NCBI GenBank assembly: GCA_947175385.1
Contig: CAMWMN010000008.1
Span: 1 to 45,369 of the forward strand
DNA length: 45,369 nt
Direction: 5' to 3'
DNA from: an uncultured Clostridia bacterium
GTDB lineage: Bacteria > Bacillota > Clostridia > Oscillospirales > Ruminococcaceae
The notes under the pieces are model-generated. The model saw only the letters and a list, made by a program, of their open reading frames with translations. It was not told the DNA's origin and did no database searches. Position numbers and translations under genes: made by a program. How positions within the stretch are numbered: the stretch's first letter is position 1; each line of letters begins with the position of its first letter. Positions 24,769 to 33,788 of the stretch are shown one piece after another.

Positions 24769-26833
24769 AAAAAGCTATTTTGGCGCGTATCTGCGGTATC
24801 GCCTCGGGCGTATGGGAAGCTTTCTGCTTGTGGGGCTTATCCTGAATCTTATGGTGCTGCCGCTTCAGGGGCTGTTGATGCTTATCCGCGCCAACCGCCT
24901 GTACAACATTAACATGACGGGTTCTGGCGGCGCATTGAACTACACCGTGATGGGATACATTACAATGTTCGGCGTGCTTGCCGCGTTTGCCGGACTGGCT
25001 TTCACAATGACCTGCGCGGTAAGCTCTTACAATTTCTTTTGCAAAAAAGAATCCGTGGATACGTTGGGTGTGTTGGCGGTGACTTATAAACAGCGTTTCT
25101 GGGGAGATTTCCTCGGCGGATTCATTCCGTGTGTTGGAGTGTTTATCCCGTCCGCGCTGATCGGGGTTCTCCTCACGTCCATAGCCCAAAACAAGCTGAA
25201 TACCGTCACCATAGACGATAAACATATAAACATAATGCCGTTCTTTTTGGGGTTTACGCTTGCGCTGTTTTTCGCGTATTTGTTCGTCTATCTTCTCACC
25301 ACGCTTGCGGCGGCTTGCTGTGGCAGAATCTCCTCGATGATTATCTTTACGGTGATTTCGTTCGCGGCGATTCCCGTGTTGGGAATTTCCGTTTCAAAGT
25401 TCATCACGCTTGAGGCTGTCGGAGTAAGCGATACTCTTGTAAATCAAGTTCAGCAGCTATGTATGCCGGCGGGATTTATTTTCAGCCCCGCTTTGCAGGC
25501 AATGGCAATGATGATTGACGAGCGTAATGAAAAGCTTATCCTGGAGCTTTCGGAGCTGGAGTTCGCGGTTATCTCCCCGGTAAGTATTGTAATTTTGATT
25601 GTCGCGGCGGTTTTGATACTCGCCCTCGCGTATTTCGCCGGAAAATCACGCAAACAGGAAAACGTAGGCAGAATGTTCGTAAAGCCGGTTTATTTCCACA
25701 TAGTCGCAATAATAATGTCCCTCGGTGGGTTCTTTATTGTCGCAAGCGCGTTTCGTAATTCCAACCGCAGGCTGATAATTCCCATAGGACTCGGTGTTTC
25801 GCTGATAATCGCGGTGATTTTCGAGGTTGTCCGCATACCACGAGTAAGGCAGCTCCCGAAAGCTGCGGCGCGTTGGATCGTAACGGTGGCTTGCAGTATT
25901 GGATTGATGCTCCTTATCTCGGGGACGGGCGCGTTTGGATTGATTAATATTCCCGCAGACGTGCAAAGTGTGAAAATTGAATTTTACGAAAACAACACCC
26001 ACCGTGAGCTGGAGCTTACCGACCACGCGGAAATAACTGAGTTTTTAGAGGTTCACAACAAGAGCATACTCAAAAACAGCGAGTTTATGGAGCGACCCGA
26101 TGATGCGTACTTTACTTCGGGATTTTCTGTCAGCTACATAACCGCAAACGGAGATGAGGTAATTCGCGGCTATACCGCCAATACCTACGGGTATGACCGC
26201 AATGTTAAAACCGTGGATACGCTCTCAAAAAATGTTTTGGCACTATCATTCTACCCGGAAAAGTCAGCGGAAATGCTCAGCGGAAATGTGTTGAATGCCA
26301 AAACAGCCATCGCGGAAATTCTCGATAAGATTCCCGTTCCGACAGAGCGGCTGGGCGAGTTCACACAAACACTGCGGCAAGATATACTTGACCATTATGA
26401 CGCGAATGCAGCCACAATTGGCACTGCGGAGGTCGCCTTTGAAGAATCTTCCGTTTCATATCCGATTCAGAGCAGCTATGAGAACACCATTCGTCTTATC
26501 CGCGAATACAACAATGACATCGAGAAAGCTCTCGATGCCAAAGTGATGGATATTAAATGTTTGGTGTTTGAAGATACGAAGATTGGTTCCGAAACATACA
26601 GAAAAAGGATTCTTGATTTTGATGTTACTATCCGCGAACGGGATTTGAGAAAACCGAAAGTCAAGGAGCTGTTGGGGCTTATGAAAGTCTACGAATCGAG
26701 TGACGATGACAGTAATCTTGGTACGGTGATAGGTATTAATTCCGAAAACGGAATCAACTACTTTATCCCCCCCGCAAACAGAAAATACGCCCTGAAACTC
26801 GTTGCCCAAATCGCGGCGGAATTGGTAGAATAA
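24746..26833 (+). CDS. Large ABC exporter permease, paralogue 2
   Basis: A 695-aa integral membrane protein that mirrors the first permease: N-terminal membrane block, the shared segment ESVDTLGVLAVTYKQRFWGDFLGG (about residues 98-121), more membrane helices to about 400, and a C-terminal extracytoplasmic domain starting near VQSVKIEFYENN. The ATG overlaps the ATPase by 23 nt and has GGAGG 8 nt upstream. Two permeases with one ATPase suggest a heterodimeric exporter whose outer domains bind a peptide, antibiotic or envelope component. The stop is 3 nt from the convergent GH26-like gene. Confidence 0.75.
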   Translation: MTEASSCKKSYFGAYLRYRLGRMGSFLLVGLILNLMVLPLQGLLMLIRANRLYNINMTGSGGALNYTVMGYITMFGVLAAFAGLAFTMTCAVSSYNFFCKKESVDTLGVLAVTYKQRFWGDFLGGFIPCVGVFIPSALIGVLLTSIAQNKLNTVTIDDKHINIMPFFLGFTLALFFAYLFVYLLTTLAAACCGRISSMIIFTVISFAAIPVLGISVSKFITLEAVGVSDTLVNQVQQLCMPAGFIFSPALQAMAMMIDERNEKLILELSELEFAVISPVSIVILIVAAVLILALAYFAGKSRKQENVGRMFVKPVYFHIVAIIMSLGGFFIVASAFRNSNRRLIIPIGLGVSLIIAVIFEVVRIPRVRQLPKAAARWIVTVACSIGLMLLISGTGAFGLINIPADVQSVKIEFYENNTHRELELTDHAEITEFLEVHNKSILKNSEFMERPDDAYFTSGFSVSYITANGDEVIRGYTANTYGYDRNVKTVDTLSKNVLALSFYPEKSAEMLSGNVLNAKTAIAEILDKIPVPTERLGEFTQTLRQDILDHYDANAATIGTAEVAFEESSVSYPIQSSYENTIRLIREYNNDIEKALDAKVMDIKCLVFEDTKIGSETYRKRILDFDVTIRERDLRKPKVKELLGLMKVYESSDDDSNLGTVIGINSENGINYFIPPANRKYALKLVAQIAAELVE

Positions 26834-26836
26834 CGG

Positions 26837-28438
26837 CTACAAAGTCGAAAAGTCGGGCAGCTCGTCCATTGTAACGGTTCGGCGGTTGTTGTAGAAATAA
26901 TGCAGCGAAGTTGACTTGTTGAACGTTTCGGACAGTTCGCCGCTTGGCTTTACGGTATAGCTTCCGTTCCCCGCGGCAGCGAATAGCCACAACGCGTTGT
27001 CGCGGCTCATATAATCGATGCTTGGCAGAACGTCACAGAACGTAATGCCAAGCATTTTTGTTGTGGGCAAGGTTTCGTAAATCTCGCCGAATCTCCCCGC
27101 AAACGAGGAGTTGGAGTTTTCGTAAAAGCTCTGTCCACCGATGTCAACATACCGCGTCCCCGGAAAATAATCTGCGGAAGAGCCGTTCCATACCCAGATG
27201 AGGTTTTTCAGTTTGTGATAAGAGCACAGCCTGTTGAACAGAAATCTCCACAGCAGAACATAATTTTCCGAGCTTTCGCCCCACCAATACAACCCCGAAT
27301 CCGCGTCGGGAATCGGCTGAAACAGCACGGGAATATCAGCGTCCGAAAGCGGCTTGAGGATCTCCGCCAGCTTGTCCGTGTCTTTAATAAGGGAAACCAT
27401 CTCCCCCAGAAGAAATCCCGCGTTTATCTGCGCGTTCATTTCGTCCTCGTCAAACATAGCAACGTCCTCGGGGCGCTGCTCCTCAAATGCCGCAGCCAAA
27501 TCGAAAGCCCCGATGTTGACAGAATGCTTGATGTTCGGAGAATACCAGTGCCACACATATGACAGGAGTCCGCCGTCCTTTCCGAATTTTACCGCAAGCT
27601 CCGTTTCGGTTTTGGTAACGTCCTCATCTTCAAACGCGTCCGCAAGCTCGCTTATCCGAATCGCGGGGTATCTGCCCGTTGCCCTGTAAACCGCGTTAAG
27701 CTCAGTGTTCGTTCCAAACGTGATGTTCTGCGCGGTGAGGGTTTGTTCGCCGTAAATATCCGAAAAATAACGCATTGCCCCCGCCGTCCGAAGTGAAACA
27801 TTCGGATTAGCGAATCCCGAGCCCGCGTTATAGCACGCATTTTCCACCACATCGGAGCTTTCGGCAACAATGTAGTCGATCTCGGCTGTTCCGCTCTCCA
27901 CGGTGAATTGCACCACGTTTTGCCCCGCAGTGAGATACTGATGATCCACCGCGTAGTACTCAAACTTGAACTCACTCTCGGAATCCTCAATAACCCGAGC
28001 CGGGCTGGCGGCTTGGTATTTCGGAATGTAGTACGCTCCGCACACCTTATCGCTGATTTTAAGCGTGATTGCCGCGCCGGTTTCCGACCGCGCCGCCAGG
28101 ATAATACGATAGTGCTGTGAGGTGTTGACATTGATGATGTGTTTCAAAGCTCCCTTTTCGCGCAGCTTAAGATAACCCTTGCCGTCAAACTCGCCGTCCT
28201 CGGCAATTGTTCCGTTATGTGAGCCGCCCTCGGCATTCAGCTTGGTGATGAAGTCCTTTTTGTTGATGTCAAATTCGCGGACATCCGATTCTGCGTAATT
28301 GTTGATTTCATCGTCTGAGCTGTTCGACGCAGATGCGTCCGAATCCGAGGAATCCCCCGAATAATCGGGAATCCGTGAGCAGGAGCACATCAGACATACT
28401 GTCAAAGCAATTGCTAAAATTCGTAAAAGCTTATTCAA
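26837..28438 (-). CDS. GH26-like lipoprotein, catalytic residues apparently lost
   Basis: A 533-aa lipoprotein (lipobox MCSC, Cys20) with an Asp/Ser-rich linker, a CBM35-like beta-sandwich (about 55-200), and a C-terminal domain that follows the beta-mannanase family GH26: VWHWYSP, IPVLFQPIPDADSGLYWWG, VLLWRFLFNRLCSYHKLKNLIWVWN, YFPGTRYVDIGGQSFYE. In active GH26 enzymes the second motif has the acid/base His-Glu where this protein has Pro-Asp, and the nucleophile Glu region here reads GITFCDVLP, with no Glu. So it probably binds glycan without cutting, or acts on the wall in another way. It overlaps the FtsA-like gene by 8 nt, in the same operon. Confidence 0.7.
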   Translation of the reverse strand: MNKLLRILAIALTVCLMCSCSRIPDYSGDSSDSDASASNSSDDEINNYAESDVREFDINKKDFITKLNAEGGSHNGTIAEDGEFDGKGYLKLREKGALKHIINVNTSQHYRIILAARSETGAAITLKISDKVCGAYYIPKYQAASPARVIEDSESEFKFEYYAVDHQYLTAGQNVVQFTVESGTAEIDYIVAESSDVVENACYNAGSGFANPNVSLRTAGAMRYFSDIYGEQTLTAQNITFGTNTELNAVYRATGRYPAIRISELADAFEDEDVTKTETELAVKFGKDGGLLSYVWHWYSPNIKHSVNIGAFDLAAAFEEQRPEDVAMFDEDEMNAQINAGFLLGEMVSLIKDTDKLAEILKPLSDADIPVLFQPIPDADSGLYWWGESSENYVLLWRFLFNRLCSYHKLKNLIWVWNGSSADYFPGTRYVDIGGQSFYENSNSSFAGRFGEIYETLPTTKMLGITFCDVLPSIDYMSRDNALWLFAAAGNGSYTVKPSGELSETFNKSTSLHYFYNNRRTVTMDELPDFSTL

Positions 28439-30470
28439 TGATTATCACATCTCCGTTGTGTATTTCCTCGTCCAATCGCGCGATTTTCCCGTTTATCGTT
28501 ATGGTTTTCGCGCTTGCCAACAGCGCCGTGGGATTGTCCGAAAACGCCGTTGCGATGTCCAGAAATATCGGCGGATTACCGTCCGCGCGTATGGGGAACT
28601 CCGCCTCTATCCCGTTTACCGTGATATGAGGATTGCTGGGTTTTTGCTCTTCGGGAGCGGTTGTCGGAGCATTTGTCGGAGCGGGTTCATCGGAAGTTTC
28701 CGCGCGGGAGATTATATCGCCGCTTTTAAGCAGCGATTCCATAGCGGCGGGCTTGTAGTTCAGCAAAACGCTTTCGTTTATCCCGTGCGTTGTCAGCAGT
28801 TTTTCGACCGTTTCCGCCTCCACGAGCGAAATTTCATCGCCTTCTTGGATTCGGCGTTCGGCGGTGATTTCCCGACCATTCAGCAGAATGTACCGTCCCG
28901 CGCGCTGCTTTTTCCCAAACAGCGTAATGGTAAACGATTTGATTTCCGCCATATCGAAATAATCCGACAGATGCGCCGAAGCGTCCGCGCCGTTTTCTGC
29001 GGGGATAACCGTGATTTCGTCCCCTTTGGTAACTACCGTGTTCAGCGAGCCGGGCTTGCCGTTCACGATGATTTCCGCAGTACGCGGCGGCTCACCGCGC
29101 AGAGTGATTCGCTCTCCCGAAACGGTGAACGACAGCGATTTGCCGTTTCCGGCAATCATATCCTCGGGGGTGATTTTCGCGAAACTCAACAGCTCGAATA
29201 CCGTAAGGCGGTTGGTATCGGGCGCACGGAGTTTTCTGCCGTTTATCGTGATTGTGGTGAAGTCGTAGGACACGCCCTCGCCAACGCTTAACGCGATTCC
29301 CACGGGAGTCGCATGCTCTGCGGAGAGTGTCATATCCTCGGGCGCGGTGATTCCGCGCAGCAACTCGCGCCGACCCGAAATTACGTGCGAGGGGATGATG
29401 TTCAGTTCCTCGGCAACATAGTCCGAAAGTCCCTTGAGCTTGCTTCCGCCGCCGACCAGAAATACCGCCTGCGGCGGAGTAGCGTTCGCGGTGATGATCT
29501 CCCGCGCGATGGTTTTTGCAAGCTCCCGTGCGTATGGTTCAATCAGCTTATCGGCACGGTCGCGCGTGATTTTGTGCTCCATCAGCAGAATATCCGTGTA
29601 GGTGATGTCCTTTTCAGAGAACGTCTTGATTCGCTCGGCAGTGTTGAAATCTACCAACAGCTCTTTCATGATTGCCTCGGTGATTTCGTCCCCGGCAGTG
29701 GTTGCCATTCCATAGGCAGTAACGCTGCCGTCGCGCGATACCGCAACGTCCGAAGTACCCGCGCCGATGTCACACAACGCGCAGTTGATAAGCCGCAGCT
29801 CAGAGGGTACTACTGCGTTCATCGCGGCAATCGGTTCCAGTGTCAGGCTTGTCACCGAGAGTCTTGCCATATCCACGGCAGCACACAAGCTGTCCACCAC
29901 ATAGACGGGCAAAAATGCGCCGATGATGTCCGTTACCAGTTGTTCGCCGCGATGTCCCTCGGCATTCTGAACCTTAAAACCGTCCAACGTCAGCGAAATT
30001 ACACTATGCCCCACGCAGTAAAACGCGGAGGATTCCGTTTTGGACATAAAGTCCTCACAGGTGCGGCGAACCGCGTCCATCTCGGCATTATGAAGCGTTT
30101 CCGCCGAAATCGGAGCATTATCCGGCAGTTTGAATTCCCATGACGCGCGCAGCGTTTTCAGCGCTCTGCCCGCCGCAGCGATGCACGCGCTCGAAAGCGT
30201 GATTTTATTGCGGTTTTCAAGCTCGCGCTTTACGCGCTTGATGTCCTCAGCCACGGACTTTATATCTTCAATCTGCCCGTCCGCCATAGAGCGCTTTGCG
30301 TGAGTGACGCTCTCTACGTCAAGAATTTTGCATCCCTGAGAAGTCTTTTTCGCCAACACGCCGATAACCGTCCGCGTGCCTATATCTAGCGCGAAAATTA
30401 CATCTCCCTGTGGCGCTTTCTTGGGCGCGAGATTTTTCGCCTTTGGCTTGGGGGTCTTTTTATTTTCCAT
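28431..30470 (-). CDS. FtsA/actin-like ATPase with C-terminal repeat domains
   Basis: A 679-aa protein, larger than FtsA (about 420). A Lys/Pro-rich start is followed by an actin-type ATPase fold: FALDIGTRTVIGVL (phosphate 1), SHS2-like 1C region, CDIGAGTSDVAVSRDG (phosphate 2) and VFLVGGGSKLKGL (adenosine). The last third (about 380-679) holds repeated ITINGRK / IIVNGKPG / YILLNGREI / ITVNGIEA units, each ending in GD.I.., like small beta-grasp domains, and a Pro/Thr-rich linker. It recalls the extra FtsA-domain proteins of Clostridia. Its role may be cell-wall or division linked; a GH26-like lipoprotein follows with an 8-nt overlap. No C-terminal membrane helix is seen. Confidence 0.75.
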   Translation of the reverse strand: MENKKTPKPKAKNLAPKKAPQGDVIFALDIGTRTVIGVLAKKTSQGCKILDVESVTHAKRSMADGQIEDIKSVAEDIKRVKRELENRNKITLSSACIAAAGRALKTLRASWEFKLPDNAPISAETLHNAEMDAVRRTCEDFMSKTESSAFYCVGHSVISLTLDGFKVQNAEGHRGEQLVTDIIGAFLPVYVVDSLCAAVDMARLSVTSLTLEPIAAMNAVVPSELRLINCALCDIGAGTSDVAVSRDGSVTAYGMATTAGDEITEAIMKELLVDFNTAERIKTFSEKDITYTDILLMEHKITRDRADKLIEPYARELAKTIAREIITANATPPQAVFLVGGGSKLKGLSDYVAEELNIIPSHVISGRRELLRGITAPEDMTLSAEHATPVGIALSVGEGVSYDFTTITINGRKLRAPDTNRLTVFELLSFAKITPEDMIAGNGKSLSFTVSGERITLRGEPPRTAEIIVNGKPGSLNTVVTKGDEITVIPAENGADASAHLSDYFDMAEIKSFTITLFGKKQRAGRYILLNGREITAERRIQEGDEISLVEAETVEKLLTTHGINESVLLNYKPAAMESLLKSGDIISRAETSDEPAPTNAPTTAPEEQKPSNPHITVNGIEAEFPIRADGNPPIFLDIATAFSDNPTALLASAKTITINGKIARLDEEIHNGDVIIIE

Positions 30471-30471
30471 T

Positions 30472-31293
30472 TTACTCTCCGTACTCTATTTTAAGCGTAT
30501 TTCCGTGAACGCCAAGCCCCGGACTGAGCGTGATTTTCAGCTTCTGTTCTGCGGAAAATCCGATGGTTTCGCCGTCTTTTAGCGTTACATCTTCCCCAAG
30601 AACATAAGATGTGATATTCAGCAAAAATCCGCGCACTGCGTTGAGATCAACGTTTTCGCGGTCAACGATAACCTCCATCTCCTCTTTTCCGAACCGCCGC
30701 ATTCCGTATGTATAGATTCCCGCGCGTTTCTCATCGGCGAAGATTCCATACCATATCCAGTTAAGAATCGGATAACCGCCGTCCTCCATCATTCCCGAGA
30801 AATCCAGATACTGCTGCGGCGAGAAAACGACCCCGTCCGTATAGAATGCAATCGCATGGTCTTGCCTGAGTGCCGTGCAGACTGCCTTTACAAATATCGT
30901 TCCCTTTTCAAGCAAATTGTCATCGCCGCCGAAAATGGATACAATAAGCTGCGCCTTGTGGGTGCTTACGACTTCTACCGCTTCTTTCCACATAAAGTTC
31001 GCGCCTGCCCAGTGTTCAGCCTCACCGTCGGGAACAGGCGTGCCGATGTACCCCACCATCACGTTGTATTCGCCCGCCTGAGCAAAAAGCAGCTCGTCCT
31101 TGCCGTCAAGCTCTTTGCCGTTTTCATCGACCTCGGAAAGCTCAATGCCCCAGTTCTTCTTGAAGTCGCCAATGAACTTCTCCTTGTCCCACTCCTCCGC
31201 GTCAAGCAGCACGAATCCGTTAAACGAGCCAACGTGGTTCTGCTCCTCCGGCTCGTGATGCTCTTCCTTTTTCTTCTTTCCAAAAAGTCCCAT
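30472..31293 (-). CDS. DUF4261 protein, copy 1
   Basis: A 273-aa soluble protein beginning MGLFGKKKKEE, a Lys-rich start shared with its neighbour. The DUF4261 hallmarks are GFVLLDAEEWD near the start, the central AHWAGANFMWKEAVEVV-like stretch and the conserved GIYTYGMRRFGKEEMEV near residue 190. The family's function is not established. It ends 1 nt before the FtsA-like gene, so it is likely part of the same transcript. About 200 bp upstream, after repeat element I, lies a paralogue, so this is a tandem duplication. Confidence 0.8.
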   Translation of the reverse strand: MGLFGKKKKEEHHEPEEQNHVGSFNGFVLLDAEEWDKEKFIGDFKKNWGIELSEVDENGKELDGKDELLFAQAGEYNVMVGYIGTPVPDGEAEHWAGANFMWKEAVEVVSTHKAQLIVSIFGGDDNLLEKGTIFVKAVCTALRQDHAIAFYTDGVVFSPQQYLDFSGMMEDGGYPILNWIWYGIFADEKRAGIYTYGMRRFGKEEMEVIVDRENVDLNAVRGFLLNITSYVLGEDVTLKDGETIGFSAEQKLKITLSPGLGVHGNTLKIEYGE

Positions 31294-31299
31294 AATACA

Positions 31300-31490
31300 C
31301 TCCTTATTTTAATTGGCAAATTCGGCACCGCTACAAGCGAACGCTGCGCTGTCGCAGATGGCTCGCCTGCGAGACTTCGTCCGCGGCGGCTTGCCGAATT
31401 TGCACTAATCACCGATAACTAGCTTTTGGTTATAATGCGCTTAACCCGAACTCCGAACAGTAGATTATGGTTATAGCCCCATAACTGTCC
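31300..31490 (-). repeat. Intergenic structured element, copy I
   Basis: Read on the minus strand the arms are GCAAATTCGGCA (complement of 31392-31403) and TGCCGAATTTGC (complement of 31316-31327), a perfect 12-bp pair with a third arm sequence type. The two GTTATA-type boxes (31429-31436 and 31470-31477) are 41 bp apart. The inner hairpins are decayed. It ends in AAGGAG (complement of 31300-31305), 6 nt before the ATG of DUF4261 copy 1. Confidence 0.85.
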
Positions 31491-31493
31491 GCA

Positions 31494-32321
31494 TTAAATT
31501 ATATAACCGATTTTAAGCGAATTTCCGTCAATGCCAACGCCCTTACTGAATGTTATCGGGTGCTTTTCCTCGGCTGTTGGACCTACCGTTTCACCGTCAC
31601 GGAACGTAACGTCCTCCTCAATGACATAATCCACAATGTCCGACAGAAACTCAATAATATCGCCGGGTCTGACGGACTGCATTTCCTTGCTAGGAATCAG
31701 CACCTCCATCTCCTCTTTGCCGAAACGGCGCATTCCCAACGTATAAATTCCCGCTTGCTTGCGGTCGGTGTACATTCCATACCAGACGAGATTCATTGAC
31801 GGAAAAGCGTCATACTCGTGCGCCGCAAGCGCGAACTTGCGATACCATTCCGGCTCGTAAACTATTCCTGGGTCGTAATATCCCGTTGCGTGCTTTTGAT
31901 TCAACGCAGTGGCAACGATCTTTACATACATCTCCGCCTTGTCAAGTAGATGTTCGTTATTGCCCTTAACACCGACAATCAGCGTTGCCTTGTGAGCCTT
32001 GGCAACATTAACCGCTTCCGCCCAACGATAGTTTGCTTGCGCCCAATGCTCCGCCTCGCCGTAGGGAACGGGTACAGGTGTAAATCCCACCATCACGGTA
32101 AGCTCGCCGATATGCGCAAACACCGCAATATCGTCATCGGGATTTTCCGCGCTGCCCTCGTCCTCAAGCTCAATTCCCCAGTCCGCCTTAAAATCCGCGA
32201 GGAACTGTTTTTTGTCCCACTCGGGTTCGTCCAACAGAACAAATCCGCCGAATTCTCCAATGTTCTTAAACTCCGTTTCGCGGATTTCCTCGTCCATATT
32301 TTTCTTTCCGAAAAGTCCCAT
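31494..32321 (-). CDS. DUF4261 protein, copy 2
   Basis: A 275-aa paralogue of the previous protein: MGLFGKKNMDEE, GFVLLDEPEWDKKQFLADF, AEHWAQANYRWAEAVNV, GIYTLGMRRFGKEEMEV. The function of DUF4261 is unknown. Tandem copies separated by repeat element I suggest that duplication and element insertion may have gone together. The ATG has AAGGAGAAGG just upstream. The trkA-type gene lies only 10 bp upstream, so this copy is probably read from the same promoter as the NUDIX-SecA-MnmE-TrkA genes. Confidence 0.8.
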   Translation of the reverse strand: MGLFGKKNMDEEIRETEFKNIGEFGGFVLLDEPEWDKKQFLADFKADWGIELEDEGSAENPDDDIAVFAHIGELTVMVGFTPVPVPYGEAEHWAQANYRWAEAVNVAKAHKATLIVGVKGNNEHLLDKAEMYVKIVATALNQKHATGYYDPGIVYEPEWYRKFALAAHEYDAFPSMNLVWYGMYTDRKQAGIYTLGMRRFGKEEMEVLIPSKEMQSVRPGDIIEFLSDIVDYVIEEDVTFRDGETVGPTAEEKHPITFSKGVGIDGNSLKIGYII

Positions 32322-32331
32322 ACCCTTCTCC

Positions 32332-32997
32332 TTAGTCTTTTATTTTAAGCACCTTGCGAAGCTCCTTTTCCGCCGAGTTCATCATTACGACAAGCACTGT
32401 GTCGCCGCTGCAAAGTGTTGTATTACCGCGCGGAATTATGGTTTTTCCGCCGCGCGAAATGCATGCTAAGTTGCACCCGCTTGGAATCGCCAGCTCGGAC
32501 AGCTTTTTTCCCTCCAACGAGTAGTTTTTGGGAATCGTGATCTCCATCATCGAAGCCTCCTCGCCGTCCAGCTTCATCAGCTTTTTCATCGCGCTCAGGT
32601 CGATTTCGTGGTCGAGAAGCTGAATGATGTTGTCCGTTGCCGAGATGACAATATCCACGCCAAGGTCTTTCAGCGCGTCCGCGTTTTTGGGATTGTTGAC
32701 TTTCGCGATCGTCTTTTTCACCCCGAACCGCTGCTTCGCGATCTGACAGCACACGAGATTGCTCTCGTCCAGACCCATAACCGCGATAACGCAGTCCGCC
32801 TTTGCCGCGCCGCAAGCCTCAAGAGCCTCTACCGTTGTGCCGTTTCCGCAGCTTACCTCCGCGTCGAGATTGTTCGCGCAGTGTCGGCTGCTCTCCTTGT
32901 CCTGCTCGATTATCGTAATCGAGTAATCACCGTGTTCCAGCAGCGTTTTCGCGAGATAGAACCCCACCTTTCCGCCGCCAACTATAATTGCTTTCAT
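32332..32997 (-). CDS. TrkA/KtrA-type potassium-uptake regulator (RCK protein) 1
   Basis: A 221-aa protein with the full RCK layout. The N-terminal Rossmann domain begins MKAIIVGGGKVGFYLAKTLLE, nucleotide-binding ends with IEQDKE; the C-terminal TrkA_C domain contains LEGKKLSELAIPSGCNLACISRGGKTIIPRGNTTL and ends GDTVLVVM. Such proteins gate Trk/Ktr potassium channels by binding NAD(H) or ATP/ADP. The membrane subunit (TrkH/KtrB) is not in the window. A second TrkA-type gene lies just upstream. The ATG follows AAGGAG from element J (complement of 33003-33008). Confidence 0.9.
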   Translation of the reverse strand: MKAIIVGGGKVGFYLAKTLLEHGDYSITIIEQDKESSRHCANNLDAEVSCGNGTTVEALEACGAAKADCVIAVMGLDESNLVCCQIAKQRFGVKKTIAKVNNPKNADALKDLGVDIVISATDNIIQLLDHEIDLSAMKKLMKLDGEEASMMEITIPKNYSLEGKKLSELAIPSGCNLACISRGGKTIIPRGNTTLCSGDTVLVVMMNSAEKELRKVLKIKD

Positions 32998-33002
32998 ACT
33001 CT

Positions 33003-33150
33003 CTCCTTATCTGAATGGCAAATCCGAAACCGCACATATAAAATCCGCTTTGCGGATTTTATATGTGCTTGCTGAGCGTCACGGCACACCGCTTCGCGGT
33101 ATGCCGCGCCGCTCGCATTTCGGATTTGCACTAATCACCGACAGGTTGCC
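33003..33150 (-). repeat. Intergenic structured element, copy J (clean core)
   Basis: Read on the minus strand the arms are GCAAATCCGAAA (complement of 33118-33129) and TTTCGGATTTGC (complement of 33018-33029). Hairpin 1 has a GAGCG/CGCTC base, a GCGGTATGCC-type stem and a GAA loop. Hairpin 2 is a perfect 17-bp stem (33032-33048 with 33052-33068) with an AAA loop. It ends in AAGGAG (complement of 33003-33008). There is no long 5' module; the element sits inside the trkA-trkA operon. Confidence 0.9.
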
Positions 33151-33158
33151 ATGTCATT

Positions 33159-33782
33159 CTACGCTTTACGGGCAAAAATCAGCTTGTCGCCCTCGGCGAA
33201 CGTCAGCGGCTGACCGCGATACATTATAAATCCCGAGTTCTTGCGGATTATGCCGAACAGCACTTCCTCGTTTTCGTACTCGATATCTTCGGGCGCGCCT
33301 TCAATAAGCTGCTCCGGAAGATCCAGCTTGGTAAAAATCACCGTGTGATTCTCAAAGTTTATCACATCGCTTTCGGTGGACTTATCCTCTTCAATTGCTG
33401 CGCAAGCCGCGCTGACGGTAAGTTTGGTCGGGCAAATCACATTGATTCCCAGTTCTTCAAAGACCTTGCCTTTCTCAATATCGGTGATCCGCGCGAAAAT
33501 TTTCGGAACATTGAACATCGTCCGCGCCAATTGCGACACCATAATATTCATATCGTCCTGAGCCGTAACGGCAAACAGCGCGTCACAGGTCTGGATTCCC
33601 GCGCGCCGCAGCACATCGCAGTCGATCGGAACACCGACTGTCGTAAATCCGCCAAAGCTCGGTGAAAGCGAATCGAATTTCGCGCTCACCTTATCGATTA
33701 CCGACACATCGTGCCCCTTTTTGTCCAGAGTTTCGGCAAGCGCCGAGCCAACCATTCCGCAGCCTATTACCAAAATATCCAT
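33159..33782 (-). CDS. TrkA/KtrA-type potassium-uptake regulator (RCK protein) 2
   Basis: A 207-aa protein: Rossmann motif VIGCGMVGSALAETLDKKGHDVSVID, then IGCTP-like TrkA-N core with GVPIDCDVLRRAGIQTCDALFAVT, and a C-terminal domain with FGIIRKNSGFIMYRGQPLTFAEGDKLIF. I chose the ATG at 33782 because it starts the canonical nucleotide-binding strand and is preceded by AAGGAG (complement of 33789-33794); the 38-aa extension runs through repeat element K. Two different RCK proteins in tandem suggest a heteromeric or two-channel control of potassium, though no channel gene is nearby. Confidence 0.9.
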   Translation of the reverse strand: MDILVIGCGMVGSALAETLDKKGHDVSVIDKVSAKFDSLSPSFGGFTTVGVPIDCDVLRRAGIQTCDALFAVTAQDDMNIMVSQLARTMFNVPKIFARITDIEKGKVFEELGINVICPTKLTVSAACAAIEEDKSTESDVINFENHTVIFTKLDLPEQLIEGAPEDIEYENEEVLFGIIRKNSGFIMYRGQPLTFAEGDKLIFARKA

Positions 33783-33788
33783 GTCTCT

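Noticed and set aside
29313-30143. 276-aa open frame opposite the FtsA-like gene
   Set aside because: No ribosome site or family motif; it mirrors the actin-like ATPase.
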